Assembly (NCBI RefSeq): GCF_027487935.1
Contig: NZ_JAIYCP010000015.1
Location: 1-64,000, forward strand
DNA: 64,000 nucleotides
Source of the DNA: Brevundimonas sp.
GTDB taxonomy: Bacteria > Pseudomonadota > Alphaproteobacteria > Caulobacterales > Caulobacteraceae
Direction: 5' to 3'
The notes below the pieces were generated by a model that was not told the origin of the DNA, did no database searches, and worked only from the letters and a program-made list of their open reading frames with translations. Shown here piece after piece: positions 42,532-54,913 of the stretch. The first letter of the stretch is position 1. Each line of letters begins with the position of its first letter. Position numbers and translations under genes: made by a program.

Positions 42532-44619
42532 ATGATCATTACCAGCCTGGCGGCCGCCCTGGCCCTTCTCGGCCCCGCGCCCGAGGCCCTGATTCGCCAG
42601 GAAGTCCCGTACAGCGCCGTGGTCCCGGGTCCGGTCAGCAACCAGCCGCGCCTGCTGAACGATCAGGACACGGCTCTTTTCCGTCAGGGACTGACCGCCG
42701 CGCGTGCGCGGGATATCCCGGGTGCCCGCAACATCGCCGCGCAGATCAGCGATCCCGTCGCCCGCAAACTGGTGGAATGGGCCCTGCTGGATACCTCGGC
42801 CGACCAGATGCCGTTCAGTGACCTCGCGGCCGCCCGCCCCGCCTTCGCCGGCTGGCCCCGGGCCGAGAGCCGCAACGCCGCCGCCGAGCGGGCCCTCGAT
42901 CGTGCCTCCGTGGCCCCCGACGTCGTCATCGACCTGTTCGGCCGCAGCGGCCCCACAACAGTCCAGGGTGTCATCGCCCTGGCGGACGCCCTCGACCAGC
43001 GCGGCCGGTCGGACGAAGCCCGCCGCCTGATCACCGACTGGTGGCGCACCCGCTCGTTCGATGAGGCGACCCAGACCCGCATCCTGACCCGCTGGGGCTC
43101 GAGCCTGACCCAGGCTGACCACGAAGCCCGGCTGAACATGCTGCTGCTCGGTCCGCACGGTCCGGCCACCCGCGCCATGGTCCAGCTGGTTCCGGCAGAC
43201 CGCCAGGTCGTCGCCAATGTCGTCATGGATCTGCGCACCGCCTACAGCCCGGACGCCATTGTCGCCAATCTCAGCCCGACCCAGGCGCTGGACCCGGCCG
43301 TGGCCCTGGAACGCGTCCGCATTCTGCGCGCACAGAACCGCCAGTCCGAGGGCTTCGCCCTGCTGCGCGCCCTGCCCGCGGCACCGTCACACACCGAGGG
43401 CCAGAACACCCTGTGGAGCGAACGCCGCAACTATTTCCTCGATGCCCTCGAGCGGCGCGACAGCCAGGCCGCCTATGATGCCATGGCCGGGCACGGCTTC
43501 CCCGCCGGCGAGCGCAAGGTCGATGCGGAATTCTTCGCCGGCTGGGCGGCCCTTGTGAAGCTGAACGACCCGGCCCGTGCCGCGCGTCATTTCGAGGCCC
43601 TGCGCCAGATGTCCTCGACGCCCATCACCCAGGGCCGCGCCCTCTACTGGCTGGGTCGCACCGCCGAGGCCGAGGGCAACACCCCCGCCGCCATCCAGTA
43701 CTATCGGGACGGCGCCCGCCATATCCAGACCTTCTATGGCCAGCTGGCCGCCGAAAAGGCCGGCCTGACCACGATCAGCCTGCCCGCCGATCCGGTCCCG
43801 ACCGAGACCGAGATCGCCGCTTTCCAGGGCCATGAAATGGTCCGTGCCCTTCGCATCCTGGGCGAGACCGGCGAGATGAGCCTGTTCCGCGTCTTTGCCT
43901 ATCAGCTGGATGACGACCTGCCCGGACCCGTTGAACTCGCCCTGCTGATGGACCTGTCGCGCAGCTATGGCGAAGGCTTCACCGCCATGATCGTCGGCCG
44001 GGCCGCCAGCCAGCGCGGCTTCCTGATGCCCGAGCGCCAGTATCCGGTCCGGATCCCGCCCTCCGTGGCGGGTGCCGCGCCGCTGGAGTTCACCCTGGCC
44101 ATCACCCGGCAGGAATCCAGCTTTGACCCGCGCGCCCGGTCCCACGCCAATGCGCGCGGCATGATGCAGTTCCTGCCCGCCACCGGTCGCAGCGTCGCCC
44201 GCCAGCTGGGCATGCCCTATTCAGACGAGCGGCTGTACGACGCCGACTTCAACATGACGCTCGGCAGCTTCCATCTCGGCGACCTGACCAATGATTTCGG
44301 TGGATCGATGCTGCTGACGACGATCGGCTACAATGCCGGTCCCGGTCGTCCCCCGCAGTGGATCGCCCGCTGCGGCGACCCTCGCGGCGGCACCGTTGAT
44401 CCGGTCGATTTCATCGAGTGCGCACCGTTCACAGAGACCCGCAACTATATGATGCGAGTCATGGAAAACATGCAGGTTTATCGCGCACGCCTGAACGGCG
44501 GCTCGACCACCCTGACCCTTTCGTCGGACCTGCGGCGCGGCACCCCGGCGGGGCCCCGCCCCTACAGCTATGCCGGTGAAGAGGGGCTGCAGACACCCGC
44601 CGCAGAACCGTCCGAATAG
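42532..44619 (+). CDS. slt: soluble lytic murein transglycosylase (Slt family)
   Basis: This protein has about 695 residues from ATG 42532, which begins a signal peptide (MIITSLAAALALLGPAPEAL) and has a GGACAGG ribosome site. ATG 42514 is also possible. The N-terminal U-shaped superhelical domain is Ala-rich with many repeats. The C-terminal catalytic domain has ITRQESSFDPRARSHANARGMMQFLPATG, with the catalytic Glu in RQESSF. It cleaves peptidoglycan glycan strands in the periplasm. The 3' end overlaps the convergent ABC ATPase gene by 52 bp. Confidence 0.92.
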   Translation: MIITSLAAALALLGPAPEALIRQEVPYSAVVPGPVSNQPRLLNDQDTALFRQGLTAARARDIPGARNIAAQISDPVARKLVEWALLDTSADQMPFSDLAAARPAFAGWPRAESRNAAAERALDRASVAPDVVIDLFGRSGPTTVQGVIALADALDQRGRSDEARRLITDWWRTRSFDEATQTRILTRWGSSLTQADHEARLNMLLLGPHGPATRAMVQLVPADRQVVANVVMDLRTAYSPDAIVANLSPTQALDPAVALERVRILRAQNRQSEGFALLRALPAAPSHTEGQNTLWSERRNYFLDALERRDSQAAYDAMAGHGFPAGERKVDAEFFAGWAALVKLNDPARAARHFEALRQMSSTPITQGRALYWLGRTAEAEGNTPAAIQYYRDGARHIQTFYGQLAAEKAGLTTISLPADPVPTETEIAAFQGHEMVRALRILGETGEMSLFRVFAYQLDDDLPGPVELALLMDLSRSYGEGFTAMIVGRAASQRGFLMPERQYPVRIPPSVAGAAPLEFTLAITRQESSFDPRARSHANARGMMQFLPATGRSVARQLGMPYSDERLYDADFNMTLGSFHLGDLTNDFGGSMLLTTIGYNAGPGRPPQWIARCGDPRGGTVDPVDFIECAPFTETRNYMMRVMENMQVYRARLNGGSTTLTLSSDLRRGTPAGPRPYSYAGEEGLQTPAAEPSE

Positions 44620-45374
44620 CGGCCGATCGACAGTAGCGGCCCGTCCGGCCCCTCGATCCAGCAGGACGACAATCCGAACACCTGGGCCATGACCTCAGGT
44701 GTCAGCGCCGCCAGAGGTGGCGCATGCGCTTCGACCCGGCCGGCATTCATGACCACCACCCGGTCCGCAAACCGCGCGGCAAGGCCCAGGTCATGAAGGC
44801 TGACCAGCACCGCCTGCCCCGCAGCGGCCCGCGCCTTCAACCGCTCCAGGACCATCAGCTGTGCCTCGGGATCCAGCCCGGCGGTCGGCTCATCGACCAG
44901 CAGCGCCCTTGCCTCCGTGGCGAGCGAGCGCGCCAGCAGCACCCGCGCCCGCTCTCCACCGGACATTTCGGCGACGCCCCGGTCGGCGAGATGCCCGGCC
45001 TCAACCTCGTCCAGCACCGCGCGCGCCCGCTCCAGCGCGTCAGCCTCTGCGAGAAAGGGCGCGCCGAGCGCGGCAACCTCGACCGCCGGCAGGTTCCACG
45101 CGATCCGCGGTTCCTGCGGCAGATAGGCCACCCGACTGGCCCGCACCCGGGCTGACAGGGCTGCGACGGCGTCCCCGGCGAGCTGTGCCTGTCCACCCGT
45201 CAGCGGCAACACCCCGGCCAGGGCCCGGATCGCGCTTGATTTACCCGCTCCGTTCGGACCGACCACAACGACCAGCTCACCGCCGTCCACGGCGAGGTCA
45301 ACGCTGTCCAGCACCGTCCGTCCGCCCAGCCGCGCCGTCGCGCCAATCAAGGCAAGGGCGGTCACAGTCGCCAC
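44568..45374 (-). CDS. ABC transporter ATP-binding protein, iron/heme/cobalamin type
   Basis: This 268-residue ATPase has the Walker A motif GPNGAGKSSAI, the signature MSGGERARVLLARSLA and Walker B ALLVDEPTAGLD, followed by the H-loop VLVSLHDLGLAARF. It is the FecE/BtuD/HmuV type. It ends an operon of TetR, binding protein, permease and ATPase, and overlaps the permease by 13 bp. It couples ATP use to import of a chelated metal or cobalamin. The exact substrate is unknown. Confidence 0.92.
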   Translation of the reverse strand: MATVTALALIGATARLGGRTVLDSVDLAVDGGELVVVVGPNGAGKSSAIRALAGVLPLTGGQAQLAGDAVAALSARVRASRVAYLPQEPRIAWNLPAVEVAALGAPFLAEADALERARAVLDEVEAGHLADRGVAEMSGGERARVLLARSLATEARALLVDEPTAGLDPEAQLMVLERLKARAAAGQAVLVSLHDLGLAARFADRVVVMNAGRVEAHAPPLAALTPEVMAQVFGLSSCWIEGPDGPLLSIGRYSDGSAAGVCSPSSPA

Positions 45375-46351
45375 TCCCGCGCCGCGCGCCAGGCGATCAT
45401 GGCGAACAGGGGGGCACCGACGAGGGCGGTGAATACGCCGAGCTTCAGCTCCTGATCCGTCGGGGTCATCCGCGCCAGCAGGTCCGCGATCACCAGCATC
45501 AGCCCGCCCGCCAGCGCCGAGGGCAGCAGAAGCCTGCCCGGATCACCGCGCACGGCGCTACGCACCAGATGCGGTGCCGCCAGGCCGACAAAGCCGATCA
45601 CACCGGCCACCGCCACCGCCGCCCCGGTTGCCAGCGCCGTGGCCGCCAGCGCCAGCAGTCTCAGCCGCGCCATCGGCAGGCCCGAGGTCCGGGCCGTCTC
45701 CTCCCCGAGGCTCAGCATCCGCAGGCCGGGGGCGGACAGGGCTGCCAGCGCGCCTGCAACCAGCACCGCCGGGGTCACCCAGGCGACGTCGATCCAGCTG
45801 CGGTTCTGCACCGACCCCAGCAGCCAGCCCATGACCTCGGCACTGGCGATGGGCGATGGAGACAGGTTGAAGATCAGGGCCGTGGCCGCACCCGCAAAAC
45901 TGGACACCGCCACACCGAACAGGATCAGGGCCTCCGGCGACCGCACGCGCGCCGAGAACAGGATCAGCAGCCCTCCGGCCAGACAGGCCCCGATCAGGGC
46001 CGCGACCTCCACCGCACCCGGCACCGCTGCGGCACCCAGCACGATCGCCGTAGCCGCCGTCAGAGCCGCCGAGGCGGAAACACCCAGGACCCCCGGATCG
46101 GCGAGCGGATTGCGCAACAACCCCTGCATCACCGCACCCGACAGCCCCAGCGCGGCCCCGACCATCAGCGCTGTCGCCACGCGTGGTGCGCGGACCTGCC
46201 ACAGCACCTCCGCGGGGCCCGAACCGGGGTCGGCAAAACCCCGACCCAGCTGCGCCATGCCGAAAGCGGTCTCGCCCAGCAGGATTCCCAAGGCTGACGC
46301 TGCCAGAATCAGACCGACGAGGACCCATGTGAGCCGGGAGGGTCTGATCAT
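45362..46351 (-). CDS. FecCD-family ABC transporter permease
   Basis: This 329-residue inner-membrane protein has about nine membrane helices and no cleaved signal. Family blocks are GAALGLSGAVMQGLLRNPLADPGVLGVSASAALTA and VIGFVGLAAPHLVRSAVRGD. The N-terminus (LTWVLVGLILAASALGILLG) is a membrane helix. It forms the channel with the ATPase dimer and receives substrate from the binding protein. It overlaps the binding-protein gene by 4 bp. Length is typical for the BtuC/FhuB group. Confidence 0.93.
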   Translation of the reverse strand: MIRPSRLTWVLVGLILAASALGILLGETAFGMAQLGRGFADPGSGPAEVLWQVRAPRVATALMVGAALGLSGAVMQGLLRNPLADPGVLGVSASAALTAATAIVLGAAAVPGAVEVAALIGACLAGGLLILFSARVRSPEALILFGVAVSSFAGAATALIFNLSPSPIASAEVMGWLLGSVQNRSWIDVAWVTPAVLVAGALAALSAPGLRMLSLGEETARTSGLPMARLRLLALAATALATGAAVAVAGVIGFVGLAAPHLVRSAVRGDPGRLLLPSALAGGLMLVIADLLARMTPTDQELKLGVFTALVGAPLFAMIAWRAAREWRL

Positions 46352-47157
46352 CGTAGGGTCTTCAGCAAGGCCGCCGCGTCCGCCGCAAACCAGGCCGGAC
46401 AGGTCAGGGCCGCCGCCGGCAGCCGGGCCACCACACGCCCCCTCGCCGCCCCCTGGACCACCGGATGGCGCCCCGGCCCGCGCCAGTCGGCCCGCACCTG
46501 ATCAAAGAACCCCAGCACGAACAGGGCTGGCGGATACAGGGCGATCCGCTCGACGCTGACCGGTGCGAACCATGGTCCCGCCGCCGCATTGGCGAAGCCG
46601 GCGGCACCGAGGATCGCATCCACCAGAGTGCCCTTGCCCGCCGTGAAACCGCCGGCGGTCAGATATAGCGCCGAGGGGCGGGGGCCGGCCGGCCCAGGGG
46701 CCGCCTGCCGCAGCGTGGCAGCCATCCGCGCCGCCAGCGCCTCGCCACGTTCCGGGACACCCAGTCCCTGAGACACTGCATCAATATTGTTCTCTATGCC
46801 TCTGAACGTATTGGCATCGGTGATCGTCACGACCTGAACGCCCGACGCCTCAAGCCGGGCCAGCAGTCGCGGCTCCCCACCCCAGTAGCGGACCACCACA
46901 TCGGGCCGGAAGGCGATGGCGGCCTCCAGGGTCGGGCGCACGCGCCGGTGACCCGCCGCGGCATCGCGCATCCAGGCGTCGGGGTCATCGGCGCGCGGCG
47001 AGAGGGCCAGTTCAGCATCGGGCCTCAGGGCCAGCACATATTGATCTGCGCACTGATCCAGCGCCATCACCCTCAGCGGTCGGGCCTCAACGGCACCACC
47101 CGCCAGCACGAACGCACCGGTCAACGCACCGGCCAACACCCCGGCCAGTCGCTTCAC
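46348..47157 (-). CDS. periplasmic substrate-binding protein, BtuF/FecB-like
   Basis: This protein has about 269 residues from GTG 47157, which overlaps the TetR stop by 4 bp (GTGA). A longer frame from 47277 lies inside the TetR gene and is rejected. The signal peptide is VKRLAGVLAGALTGAFVLAG. The fold has two lobes and a helical backbone: RVMALDQCADQYVLALRP, then AFRPDVVVRYWG and VVTITDANTFRGIENNIDAV. It captures a chelate, such as heme, a siderophore or cobalamin. It is the second gene of the operon. Confidence 0.88.
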   Translation of the reverse strand: MKRLAGVLAGALTGAFVLAGGAVEARPLRVMALDQCADQYVLALRPDAELALSPRADDPDAWMRDAAAGHRRVRPTLEAAIAFRPDVVVRYWGGEPRLLARLEASGVQVVTITDANTFRGIENNIDAVSQGLGVPERGEALAARMAATLRQAAPGPAGPRPSALYLTAGGFTAGKGTLVDAILGAAGFANAAAGPWFAPVSVERIALYPPALFVLGFFDQVRADWRGPGRHPVVQGAARGRVVARLPAAALTCPAWFAADAAALLKTLR

Positions 47158-47786
47158 GGCTTCAGCAGGCCGGCGAACAAGCCCTCGAGCAGGGTGGTCA
47201 CCAGCGCTTCCCGCTCGACCCAGTCGAAATACGGTTTGGTGATCACCAGCGACACCACGCCGTGGCATCCTGCCCAAAGCGCCTGGGCCGTTGAACGGGC
47301 ATCCCCCCGCAGCAAACCCGCCGCCTCGGCGTCCTCGACCACGACCTCGAACGACCGGTAAAGGTCACCGCCGAGTTCCTGCGCCACCGGAAGAGCACCG
47401 TGCTGCAGCGCCACCGGCCGGCTCATATAGATGAGGCGGTAGGCGTTCGGATTGGCGAAACCGAAATCGACATAGGCCCGCAGCATGCGGCGCAGACGGA
47501 CGTCGGGACGGTCGGAGCCGGCCAGGATCGCCTGATTCATCTCCAGCAGGGCCGCGAACGCCTGACGGCAGATCTCGTGCAGGATCTCGCCCTTCTCGGC
47601 GAAATGCATATAGAGCGCCGTCGAAGACAGACCGACCTCGTCGGCGATCTTGCGGATGGTCGCGCCCTCATAGCCGTGCTCGACGAAGATGCGTTCGGCG
47701 GCGGCGAGGATCTCCGCGCGGCGCGCATGGCCCTCCCCTTTGGGCTTGCGCCGGGAGCGCAGGGTCAGAGGGCTGGCGAGGGTCAC
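47154..47786 (-). CDS. TetR family transcriptional regulator, first gene of the ABC operon
   Basis: This repressor has about 210 residues from GTG 47786 (GGAG is 6-10 bases upstream). I reject the upstream GTG at 47846 because a TetR-like operator (47814-47835) would then lie inside the coding region. The helix-turn-helix is IRKIADEVGLSSTALYMHFAEKGEIL. The C-terminal ligand domain includes AYRLIYMSRP and ALWAGCHGVVSLVITKPYF (a WHG-type domain). It probably represses itself, the ABC importer and perhaps the divergent glycosyltransferase. Confidence 0.85.
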   Translation of the reverse strand: MTLASPLTLRSRRKPKGEGHARRAEILAAAERIFVEHGYEGATIRKIADEVGLSSTALYMHFAEKGEILHEICRQAFAALLEMNQAILAGSDRPDVRLRRMLRAYVDFGFANPNAYRLIYMSRPVALQHGALPVAQELGGDLYRSFEVVVEDAEAAGLLRGDARSTAQALWAGCHGVVSLVITKPYFDWVEREALVTTLLEGLFAGLLKP

Positions 47787-47813
47787 GCAGGAGGCTCCGG
47801 TCGTCCACGCCCT

Positions 47814-47835
47814 GAATAGCGGTAATCCGCTGTTC
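47814..47835. promoter_or_regulatory. TetR-type operator GAATAGCGG-TAAT-CCGCTGTTC
   Basis: Nine-base arms with one mismatch and a 4-base spacer form a near-perfect inverted repeat. It lies 28 bp upstream of the TetR start and 47 bp upstream of the divergent glycosyltransferase start. Size and place fit autoregulation by the TetR protein. Confidence 0.65.
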
Positions 47836-47881
47836 GCGCCAATCACTTGCCCTGCGCGAACCTCGAAGATAACCTTTGGTA

Positions 47882-49369
47882 GTGATCCGGGCCGGCAAGA
47901 GCGATCGGACAGATCGCCGGTACGCCGCCGCGCGATCCGGACCGCCTCTCGAAGAGAGCGCGGCCCTGCGGGCCTTTGCGCCGTTCCAGATCCTGCTGAT
48001 CATGGCCCTCACCAGCGCGCTCTGTCTCGCCTTCTGGTTCTGGCCTGGTCATCTCGGTGCCACCCTGATCGCCATCGCGGCGACCGCCTTTCTGGGGATG
48101 GCCGTCTGGCGGGTCGTCCTGCTCCTGGTCAGCACGGGGCGACCGCTGCAGCCTGAGGAACCGCCAAACTGGCCCCAGTATACCATTCTGGCGGCGCTCC
48201 ATGACGAGGCCGACGTGGTCTGCCAGTTGATAGAACACCTCAGTCGGATCGATTATCCCCCTGATAAGTTGCAGGGGCTTCTCCTGCTTGAGGCCCATGA
48301 TCAGGCCACCATCGCCGTCGCCCATGCTGCGGTCAGGCCCCCGTGGCTGAAACTCCTGCTGATCCCGCCGGGAAGCCCCCAGACCAAGCCGCGCGCACTG
48401 AACAGCGGCCTCGCCGTCGCCACTGGCGAGCTTCTGACCGTCTACGATGCCGAGGATGCCCCCGACCCCCTCCAACTTCGGGAGGCCGCGGCCCGGTTCG
48501 CCGCTGACCCGACGGGCCGCCTCGCCTGCCTCCAGGCTCCGCTGCGCATTCGGGCGGGCCGGCTGTTCCTCGAACGTCAATTCGCCGCCGAATACGCCAG
48601 CCTGTTCGAGACAGCCCTGCCGGGCATGGCGCGTCTCGGCCTGCCCTTCCCCCTCGGCGGGACCAGCAATCATTTTCGGGTCGATGCGCTGCGGGCGGTC
48701 GGTGGCTGGGATGCCTGGAACGTCACAGAGGATGCCGACCTCGGCTTTCGCCTGTGGGCGCATGGCTGGCGTCTTGGCATGATCTCGCGACCCACCTGGG
48801 AGACGCCGCCCGGGTCACTGGCCCACTGGCTGCCCCAGCGGACCCGTTGGCTGAAGGGGTATCTGCAGACCCTCGGTGTGCACAGCCGTCGCCCCTGGCG
48901 ACTGGGCTGGCGCGGGGCCCTGTCCCTCGCCATGACCGTGGGCAGCGGCCTGGCTTCCGCAGCCATCCACGGGCTGTCACTGGCATGGGTGGCGGCGGCT
49001 GTGCTGGTGGCGACCATCGCCGGCCTGCCGCCGGAAACACCCGCCCTTGCGCTCAGCGTGCTCACCCTCGGGGCTGCCACGACCTGGCTGGCCTGCGCCA
49101 TTGGAGCCCGCCGCGCCGGCGTCAGCTACGGTCCGGTCGACATGATCGCGGCCCCCGCCTACTGGGGGCTCCTCAGTATCGCCTTTGTCCACGCTGCCTG
49201 GCGGCTGGTGGTCGAGCCCTTTACCTGGGACAAGACACCTCATCGCCGGGATGGTCCGTTAGCCGGGGCCCGGACTGCGGCCACAGCCGAAACGCACGCC
49301 GCGCTGGACGGGACCGCGCCTCTCCGCCTATCAGCGGGTCATGCCGCCGCGCCTGAACCCGACCCCTGA
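47882..49369 (+). CDS. processive GT2 family glycosyltransferase, membrane-bound
   Basis: This protein has about 495 residues from GTG 47882; TTG 47876 is less likely. Two N-terminal membrane helices (FQILLIMALTSALCLAFWFW in part) precede a GT2 domain with YTILAALHDEADVV, the sugar-nucleotide DxD in VYDAEDAPDP, the catalytic TEDADLGFRLW and the processive QxxRW motif (PQRTRWLKG). Several C-terminal membrane helices follow. This is the layout of cellulose/chitin-synthase-like or XagB-type enzymes that make surface polysaccharide. The product is unknown. Its end overlaps the next gene by 29 bp. Confidence 0.87.
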   Translation: MIRAGKSDRTDRRYAAARSGPPLEESAALRAFAPFQILLIMALTSALCLAFWFWPGHLGATLIAIAATAFLGMAVWRVVLLLVSTGRPLQPEEPPNWPQYTILAALHDEADVVCQLIEHLSRIDYPPDKLQGLLLLEAHDQATIAVAHAAVRPPWLKLLLIPPGSPQTKPRALNSGLAVATGELLTVYDAEDAPDPLQLREAAARFAADPTGRLACLQAPLRIRAGRLFLERQFAAEYASLFETALPGMARLGLPFPLGGTSNHFRVDALRAVGGWDAWNVTEDADLGFRLWAHGWRLGMISRPTWETPPGSLAHWLPQRTRWLKGYLQTLGVHSRRPWRLGWRGALSLAMTVGSGLASAAIHGLSLAWVAAAVLVATIAGLPPETPALALSVLTLGAATTWLACAIGARRAGVSYGPVDMIAAPAYWGLLSIAFVHAAWRLVVEPFTWDKTPHRRDGPLAGARTAATAETHAALDGTAPLRLSAGHAAAPEPDP

Positions 49370-50234
49370 GACCCTCGTCACCCGCGCCTGGGCGGACTAC
49401 GCCCTGCTGGACAGCGGCGGCGGCCGCAAGCTCGAGCGCTATGGCCGCCATACCGTGGTCCGGCCCGAGCCCCAGTGTTTCTGGTCACCCCGCGATCCGG
49501 ACGCCTTCGATGCGGCCGATGCGGTCTTCGATCCAACCGACGAGGACGAGACCGGCCGCTGGCGCTTCGCCGGCCATCCGGTCGACAGCTTCCCCCTGGC
49601 CTGGCGCGACGTGCGCTTCACCAGCCGCTTCACACCCTTCCGCCATCTGGCCTTCTTCCCCGAGCAGGCGGCCAACTGGGAGTGGCTGGACGGGCGTATC
49701 CGCAGCCTGAACCAACCCCGGATCCTGAACCTGTTCGGCTACACGGGCGTCGCCAGCCTCGCCTGCGCTGCCGCCGGGGCCGAGGTCACCCACGTCGACG
49801 CCTCAAAGAAATCCGTCGCCTGGGCCCGCGAGAACGCCGGTCTCTCAGGCCTGGCTGACCGCCCGATCCGCTGGATCGTCGAAGACGCCCGCAAATACGT
49901 CGCCCGCGAGGTCCGGCGCGGTGTGAAATACGACGGCATCATCCTCGACCCCCCCAAATACGGCCGCGGGCCCACCGGCGAGGTCTGGCGGCTGTTCGAG
50001 GATCTGCCGGCCCTGCTCAAGGACTGCGCCGCCCTGCTCTCCGACGACGCGTCCTTCCTGCTGCTCAACGCCTATGCCGCCCGCGTCTCCGGCCTGTCGC
50101 TGGCCCATCTGATGGCCGAGGCGACCGCGGATCGCGATGGGGTCATCGACTGGGGCGAACTGGCCCTCGCCGAGGACGGTCCCGACGGCCGCGCCATCGG
50201 CCTCAGCTTCTTTGCGCGCTGGTCCGCCAAATGA
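49341..50234 (+). CDS. class I SAM-dependent RNA methyltransferase (RlmI/RlmK-like)
   Basis: This 297-residue methyltransferase has ILNLFGYTGVASLACAAAGA as SAM motif I, AEVTHVDASKKSVAWARENA as the next strand, and the catalytic IILDPPKYGRGPTGEVW (DPPK/R signature). These are the marks of the 23S rRNA cytosine or guanine methylases such as RlmI. It lacks the PUA domain of RlmI. It overlaps the glycosyltransferase and the TrmH-like gene (ATGA), so they are co-transcribed. Confidence 0.85.
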   Translation: MPPRLNPTPETLVTRAWADYALLDSGGGRKLERYGRHTVVRPEPQCFWSPRDPDAFDAADAVFDPTDEDETGRWRFAGHPVDSFPLAWRDVRFTSRFTPFRHLAFFPEQAANWEWLDGRIRSLNQPRILNLFGYTGVASLACAAAGAEVTHVDASKKSVAWARENAGLSGLADRPIRWIVEDARKYVAREVRRGVKYDGIILDPPKYGRGPTGEVWRLFEDLPALLKDCAALLSDDASFLLLNAYAARVSGLSLAHLMAEATADRDGVIDWGELALAEDGPDGRAIGLSFFARWSAK

Positions 50235-51048
50235 CCGGACCGGCCGACCGCCTCATCACCTCCCTGACCAATGACACGGTCAAGAACGTCCGCGCCCTGC
50301 ACATGCGCAAGGAACGCGAGTCGACTGGCCAATTTCTCGCCGAAGGTCTGAAGTTTATTGGAGAAGCCCTTGATCAACATCGGGCTCCGCGCCTGTTGCT
50401 GGTCGGGGAAGATGCCCGCCCCCATCCGATCCTTGACCGCGCCCGCGCCGCGACCCGCGCCGCCGGCGGCGAGGTGGTGGTGGTCACCCACGCCATCCTC
50501 GAAAAGATCAGCCGTCGCGAAAATCCGCAGACAGTGCTGGGCGTCTTCGACCAGGTCTACACGCCCCTCCAGGCCATCCAGCCCGCCACGGCCCCGGCCT
50601 GGGTGGCGCTGGAGCAGGTTCGGGATCCCGGCAATCTGGGCACCATCATCCGCACCGCCGACGCGGCCGGCTGCGGCGGGGTCATCCTGATCGGCGACTG
50701 TGTCGATCCCTTCTCCGTCGAGGCGGTCCGCGCCACCATGGGATCGGTCTTCGCCGTCGCCATCGCCCGCGCCACGCCGGCGGAATTCCTCGCCTGGCGC
50801 CAGAAGTGGCCCGGCAGCGTCATCGGCACCCGGCTGGACGCCACCGTCGGCCATCACGCCGCCGCCATCGAATATCCAGCCCTGATCCTGATGGGCAATG
50901 AACAGGCCGGCCTGACGGACACCCTCGCCGAGGCCTGCGACGTCAACGTCAAAATCCCGATGCGCGGCCGGGCGGACAGCCTGAACCTGGCCGTGGCGAC
51001 GGGTATCATGGTCTATGCGGTGACCGACAAGGCCCCGCTGCAGGACGG

Positions 51049-51052
<4 letters not shown>
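50231..51052 (+). CDS. SPOUT RNA 2'-O-methyltransferase (TrmH/SpoU family)
   Basis: This 273-residue protein has an N-terminal substrate-binding domain ([18 protein letters not shown]) and a SPOUT knot. The knot motifs are [36 protein letters not shown] and [21 protein letters not shown]. Such proteins methylate ribose in tRNA or 23S rRNA (TrmH, RlmB). The exact target is not clear. It overlaps the methyltransferase by 4 bp and converges with dnaE, sharing 4 bp at the stops. Confidence 0.9.
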
Positions 51053-54531
<3,479 letters not shown>

Positions 54532-54538
54532 CCCCGAC

Positions 54539-54628
54539 TCACGAGATCAGAAACGCTGCCTGCCACGCCATCCAGACGAAGCCGCTGCACGACGCAAGCG
54601 ACAGCGTATCCTTCACCCAACGCGCCAT
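54539..54628 (-). CDS. 29-residue hydrophobic mini-protein
   Basis: ATG at 54628 is preceded by GGGGAAAA and opens a 29-residue frame: [20 protein letters not shown], then AWQAAFLIS. It has a basic start and a single hydrophobic stretch with three Trp, like a small inner-membrane protein. It lies 7 bp upstream of the dnaE start on the same strand, so it could be a translated leader or a separate protein. It may also be a chance frame. Confidence 0.5.
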   Translation of the reverse strand: MARWVKDTLSLASCSGFVWMAWQAAFLIS

Positions 54629-54790
54629 GATCTTTTCCCCAGATTGCGTGTTCTGCCTATGTTCTATGTTGCGGCTTTGTTCTCGTCAAGTCGATTTGAT
54701 GGGAACACGACCGGCCAGCTTCTGTAGGGTGGGGCCATCACCCCCTGTGACCGTCTTTCCGGCGAGCAGCGGCGGCGTCGGAGAGCGGCC

Positions 54791-54910
54791 ATGGCCAAGG
54801 GTCAAGTCAAGAGCAACAAGGAAGTCCGCAAGCCCAAGGCCGAAAAGCCCAAACCCTCCGTGGCGGTCAGCAGCAGCTCACCCTTCACCACCCCTCCCGG
54901 CAAGAAATAG
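54791..54910 (+). CDS. 39-residue basic conserved mini-protein
   Basis: This frame encodes MAKGQVKSNKEVRKPKAEKP and then a Ser/Pro/Lys tail, 39 residues in all. The opening MAKGQ-x-SNKE-x-[RK]KPK matches a small basic protein I recall as common in proteobacteria, with no known role. It probably binds RNA or another acidic partner. It converges with the TPR gene, 3 bp apart. Confidence 0.7.
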   Translation: MAKGQVKSNKEVRKPKAEKPKPSVAVSSSSPFTTPPGKK

Positions 54911-54913
54911 GGC

